Assembly: GCA_964343805.1 (NCBI GenBank) | Contig: CAYFLR010000004.1 | Coordinates: 124,001-188,000, forward strand | Source: CAYFLR01 sp964343805 | GTDB lineage: Bacteria > Bdellovibrionota_B > Oligoflexia > CAYFLR01 | Direction: 5' to 3' | DNA length: 64,000 nucleotides | Part shown: piece after piece, positions 62,608 to 64,000 of the stretch | How the letters are laid out: every line of letters starts with the position of its first letter | Numbering within the stretch: the stretch's first letter is position 1 | Program-made: the position numbers and the translations under genes | Notes under the pieces: generated by a model | What the model saw: only the letters and a program-made list of their open reading frames with translations | Database searches by the model: none | What the model was told of the DNA's origin: nothing

Positions 62608-64000
62608 ATGACTTTTTGGAACGTACTGCCGGAGCCCAAACTTTTATTTAAAGGAATTCTATTTTTTCTTCTATTATCAGTTTGTTTTGGTTGTGAACCG
62701 GAGGAAGAAGAAGAGGATACGGAAGCTCAATCATCTGAAATATTGGGACCCCACCTAAAAGGAGTGGCTCTAAATGGGAGTGATAAGCCTCTTGTTAATG
62801 CCAAGGTCTACCCATTTGGATATAAAGACGTCATGGTACTAACTGATTCGAAGGGTGAGTTCGCTTTACCGGTGAATCCGACTATGAACTCTCCCAAATC
62901 GAGTCCTAAGTCAAGTCCTAAGTCAAGTCCTAAGTCGAGTCCTAAGTCGAGTCCTAAGTCGAGCCCTAAATCAAGTCCTAAATCTACTTCAAACTTGAAC
63001 CTTATCAGTTTTGAAGGCGAAACAGGAACATCTCAAGTTGATGTAGTGATAGAGGGGGCAGATGGCATTTGGGGAATAAAAATAGATAACATATCCACCG
63101 ATTTTGAAGAGAGCCATATACTCGGCCGCATCACCACCAAAAAAATGGGCTCCATCTCTGGAGTGGTTCAATTGATCGGTACCGAGGATTCAACCGGAGT
63201 TGATGTTTATATTCCTGGTACATCCTTTATTGCCAAAACGGACAGTGATGGCAAATATGCTCTGGATTCGGTTCCTGAAGGTAAATGGCCTTACATTTTA
63301 GCTCAAAAAGAGGGATATGAGGATGTTATTTGGGACGATGTAAGGGTCTTGGCTGAAAAAGACACTGAGCTAGCCAGTAAAAAGATGGGAATTTCTTTAG
63401 GTATTACAGATGGGGCTATTCTCATTTTGGCAGAGGGTGAGATTGTGTCTGATCCAACAGTGACTGTTGCGCTTTCCGCATCCGGGGCCACCTTATATCA
63501 ATTAAGTGAAGTTGAGACTTTTGCAGACAGTGAATGGAAGGTGATAACCGGAGAGGTGAGCTTTACTTTTAATGGGGCAGGAAGGAAAACTCTTTATGGT
63601 AAATTTCAAAATTCCGATGGTGCAGAAAGCCCTATTTATCAGGACAAAATCATTATTGAAACCACTCCCCCGGTAATCGAGGGTCTAGATGTTCGACCAC
63701 CGACAGTGAAGTTCAAAGTTAAAGAGCCTGAAAGTGATGTTGTTGAATACACCTATTGCATTGGGAGTAGCGAAAACCCAGAATCTATTTTAACTTGTAC
63801 CGCCACCAATGAAAATGAAGTGAATCTCCGGGAATTAAGCTTCAAGGACAATGAAATTCCCCTTATTAAAATAAAGGCGGTGAATAGCCTGAGCCTTGAG
63901 AGTGAATTCTCTTCCTTTCCGCTGGTTGAGAAGGCTCCTTCTATCAATGTCTCTCTTAGTTATCCTCGTCTCGATTTTGATATTCGTGCAGGAGATTTAA
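62608..64000 (+). CDS. Lipoprotein with PKSS repeats and carboxypeptidase-regulatory-like domains (partial)
   Basis: An open frame from the ATG at 62608 to the end of the window, at least 464 residues, with no stop. A lipoprotein signal ends VCFGC (Cys 29), followed by an acidic EEEEED stretch. A segment HLKGVALNGSDKPLVNAKVY resembles a carboxypeptidase-regulatory-like (CarboxypepD_reg) domain, and SISGVVQLIGTEDSTGVDVY repeats the pattern. Between them are eight tandem PKSS or PKST units (residues 96-127). Later parts contain Ig-like strands (ETTPPVIEGLDVRPPTV). It is likely a long surface lipoprotein; the rest lies beyond the window. Confidence 0.78.
   Translation, partial: MTFWNVLPEPKLLFKGILFFLLLSVCFGCEPEEEEEDTEAQSSEILGPHLKGVALNGSDKPLVNAKVYPFGYKDVMVLTDSKGEFALPVNPTMNSPKSSPKSSPKSSPKSSPKSSPKSSPKSSPKSTSNLNLISFEGETGTSQVDVVIEGADGIWGIKIDNISTDFEESHILGRITTKKMGSISGVVQLIGTEDSTGVDVYIPGTSFIAKTDSDGKYALDSVPEGKWPYILAQKEGYEDVIWDDVRVLAEKDTELASKKMGISLGITDGAILILAEGEIVSDPTVTVALSASGATLYQLSEVETFADSEWKVITGEVSFTFNGAGRKTLYGKFQNSDGAESPIYQDKIIIETTPPVIEGLDVRPPTVKFKVKEPESDVVEYTYCIGSSENPESILTCTATNENEVNLRELSFKDNEIPLIKIKAVNSLSLESEFSSFPLVEKAPSINVSLSYPRLDFDIRAGDL
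62893..62988 (+). repeat. Eight tandem 12-base units encoding PKSS
   Basis: Eight copies of a 12-base unit (CCTAAGTC[A/G]AGT and variants) encode PKSS, with PKST at the end. Copies 2-6 differ at only a few bases, so slippage could change the number. Confidence 0.9.

Overview
The window is one contiguous, AT-rich stretch of bacterial DNA. It is densely coded on both strands, has no rRNA or tRNA gene that I could find, and carries no phage or insertion-sequence genes. The overall style suggests a member of the Bdellovibrionota (Bdellovibrio/Bacteriovorax-like). It has an alternative complex III respiratory cluster, a very large set of lipoproteins and secreted proteins of no known family, HAMP-only membrane proteins, secreted proteases and a Lys/Ala-rich histone-like protein. 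This placement is an inference from gene content, not a measured phylogeny. Four runs of exactly ten N (8999, 24924, 47372, 48191) each fall inside a gene and behave as assembly gaps of unknown true length, because the reading frame changes across each one.

Layout. 1-3840: end of an alternative complex III operon (actB end, actC, an actD-actE fusion, actF). 3841-9619: a palindromic repeat, a duplicated cysteine-rich secreted protein, a novel lipoprotein, a cytochrome c with a secreted partner, a HAMP protein, a second repeat copy and a metallophosphoesterase. 9627-14213: a giant integrin-like FG-GAP lipoprotein. 14388-15989: upp and a cyclic-nucleotide-binding-domain protein. 16257-25250: a fatty-acid beta-oxidation operon (acyl-CoA ligase, enoyl-CoA hydratase, acyl-CoA dehydrogenase, 3-hydroxyacyl-CoA dehydrogenase, an acyl carrier protein, two thiolases) closed by a strong terminator. 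25313-31387: TPR and ankyrin proteins, a frameshifted small cysteine-rich gene, an outer-membrane-like protein, a CheY-like protein, a rhodanese, and 0.6 kb of non-coding repeats. 31603-43015: class II aldolase, a hemerythrin-like protein, a transglutaminase-like lipoprotein with an M48 peptidase, two odd lipoproteins, and two PLP enzymes including threonine synthase. 43073-49667: folC, a TPR-CheX protein, folD, a histone-like gene, a response regulator and a signal-peptidase-II-like/HAMP fusion. 49975-64000: ftcD, a subtilisin/degenerate-subtilisin operon, DUF502, a PanC-like protein, metF, glpK, a frameshifted phosphoesterase and two more lipoproteins.

How the genes fit together. Energy metabolism is represented by quinol oxidation (Act complex), beta-oxidation and glycerol kinase, which fits an organism that burns lipids and amino acids taken from its surroundings or prey. 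Four folate or one-carbon genes (folC, folD, ftcD, metF) lie within 16 kb but not in one operon. The cell-surface inventory is large and mostly unassigned: transglutaminase-like, subtilisin-like, integrin-like, ankyrin, Q/E-repeat and PKSS-repeat lipoproteins.

The most unusual items are: the protease operon whose second subtilisin has Gly in place of the catalytic Asp; the signal-peptidase-II/HAMP fusion; two small families of palindromic repeats plus a 62-bp tandem repeat; a carrier protein embedded in a catabolic beta-oxidation operon; and a lipoprotein built from repeated modules of about 110 residues.
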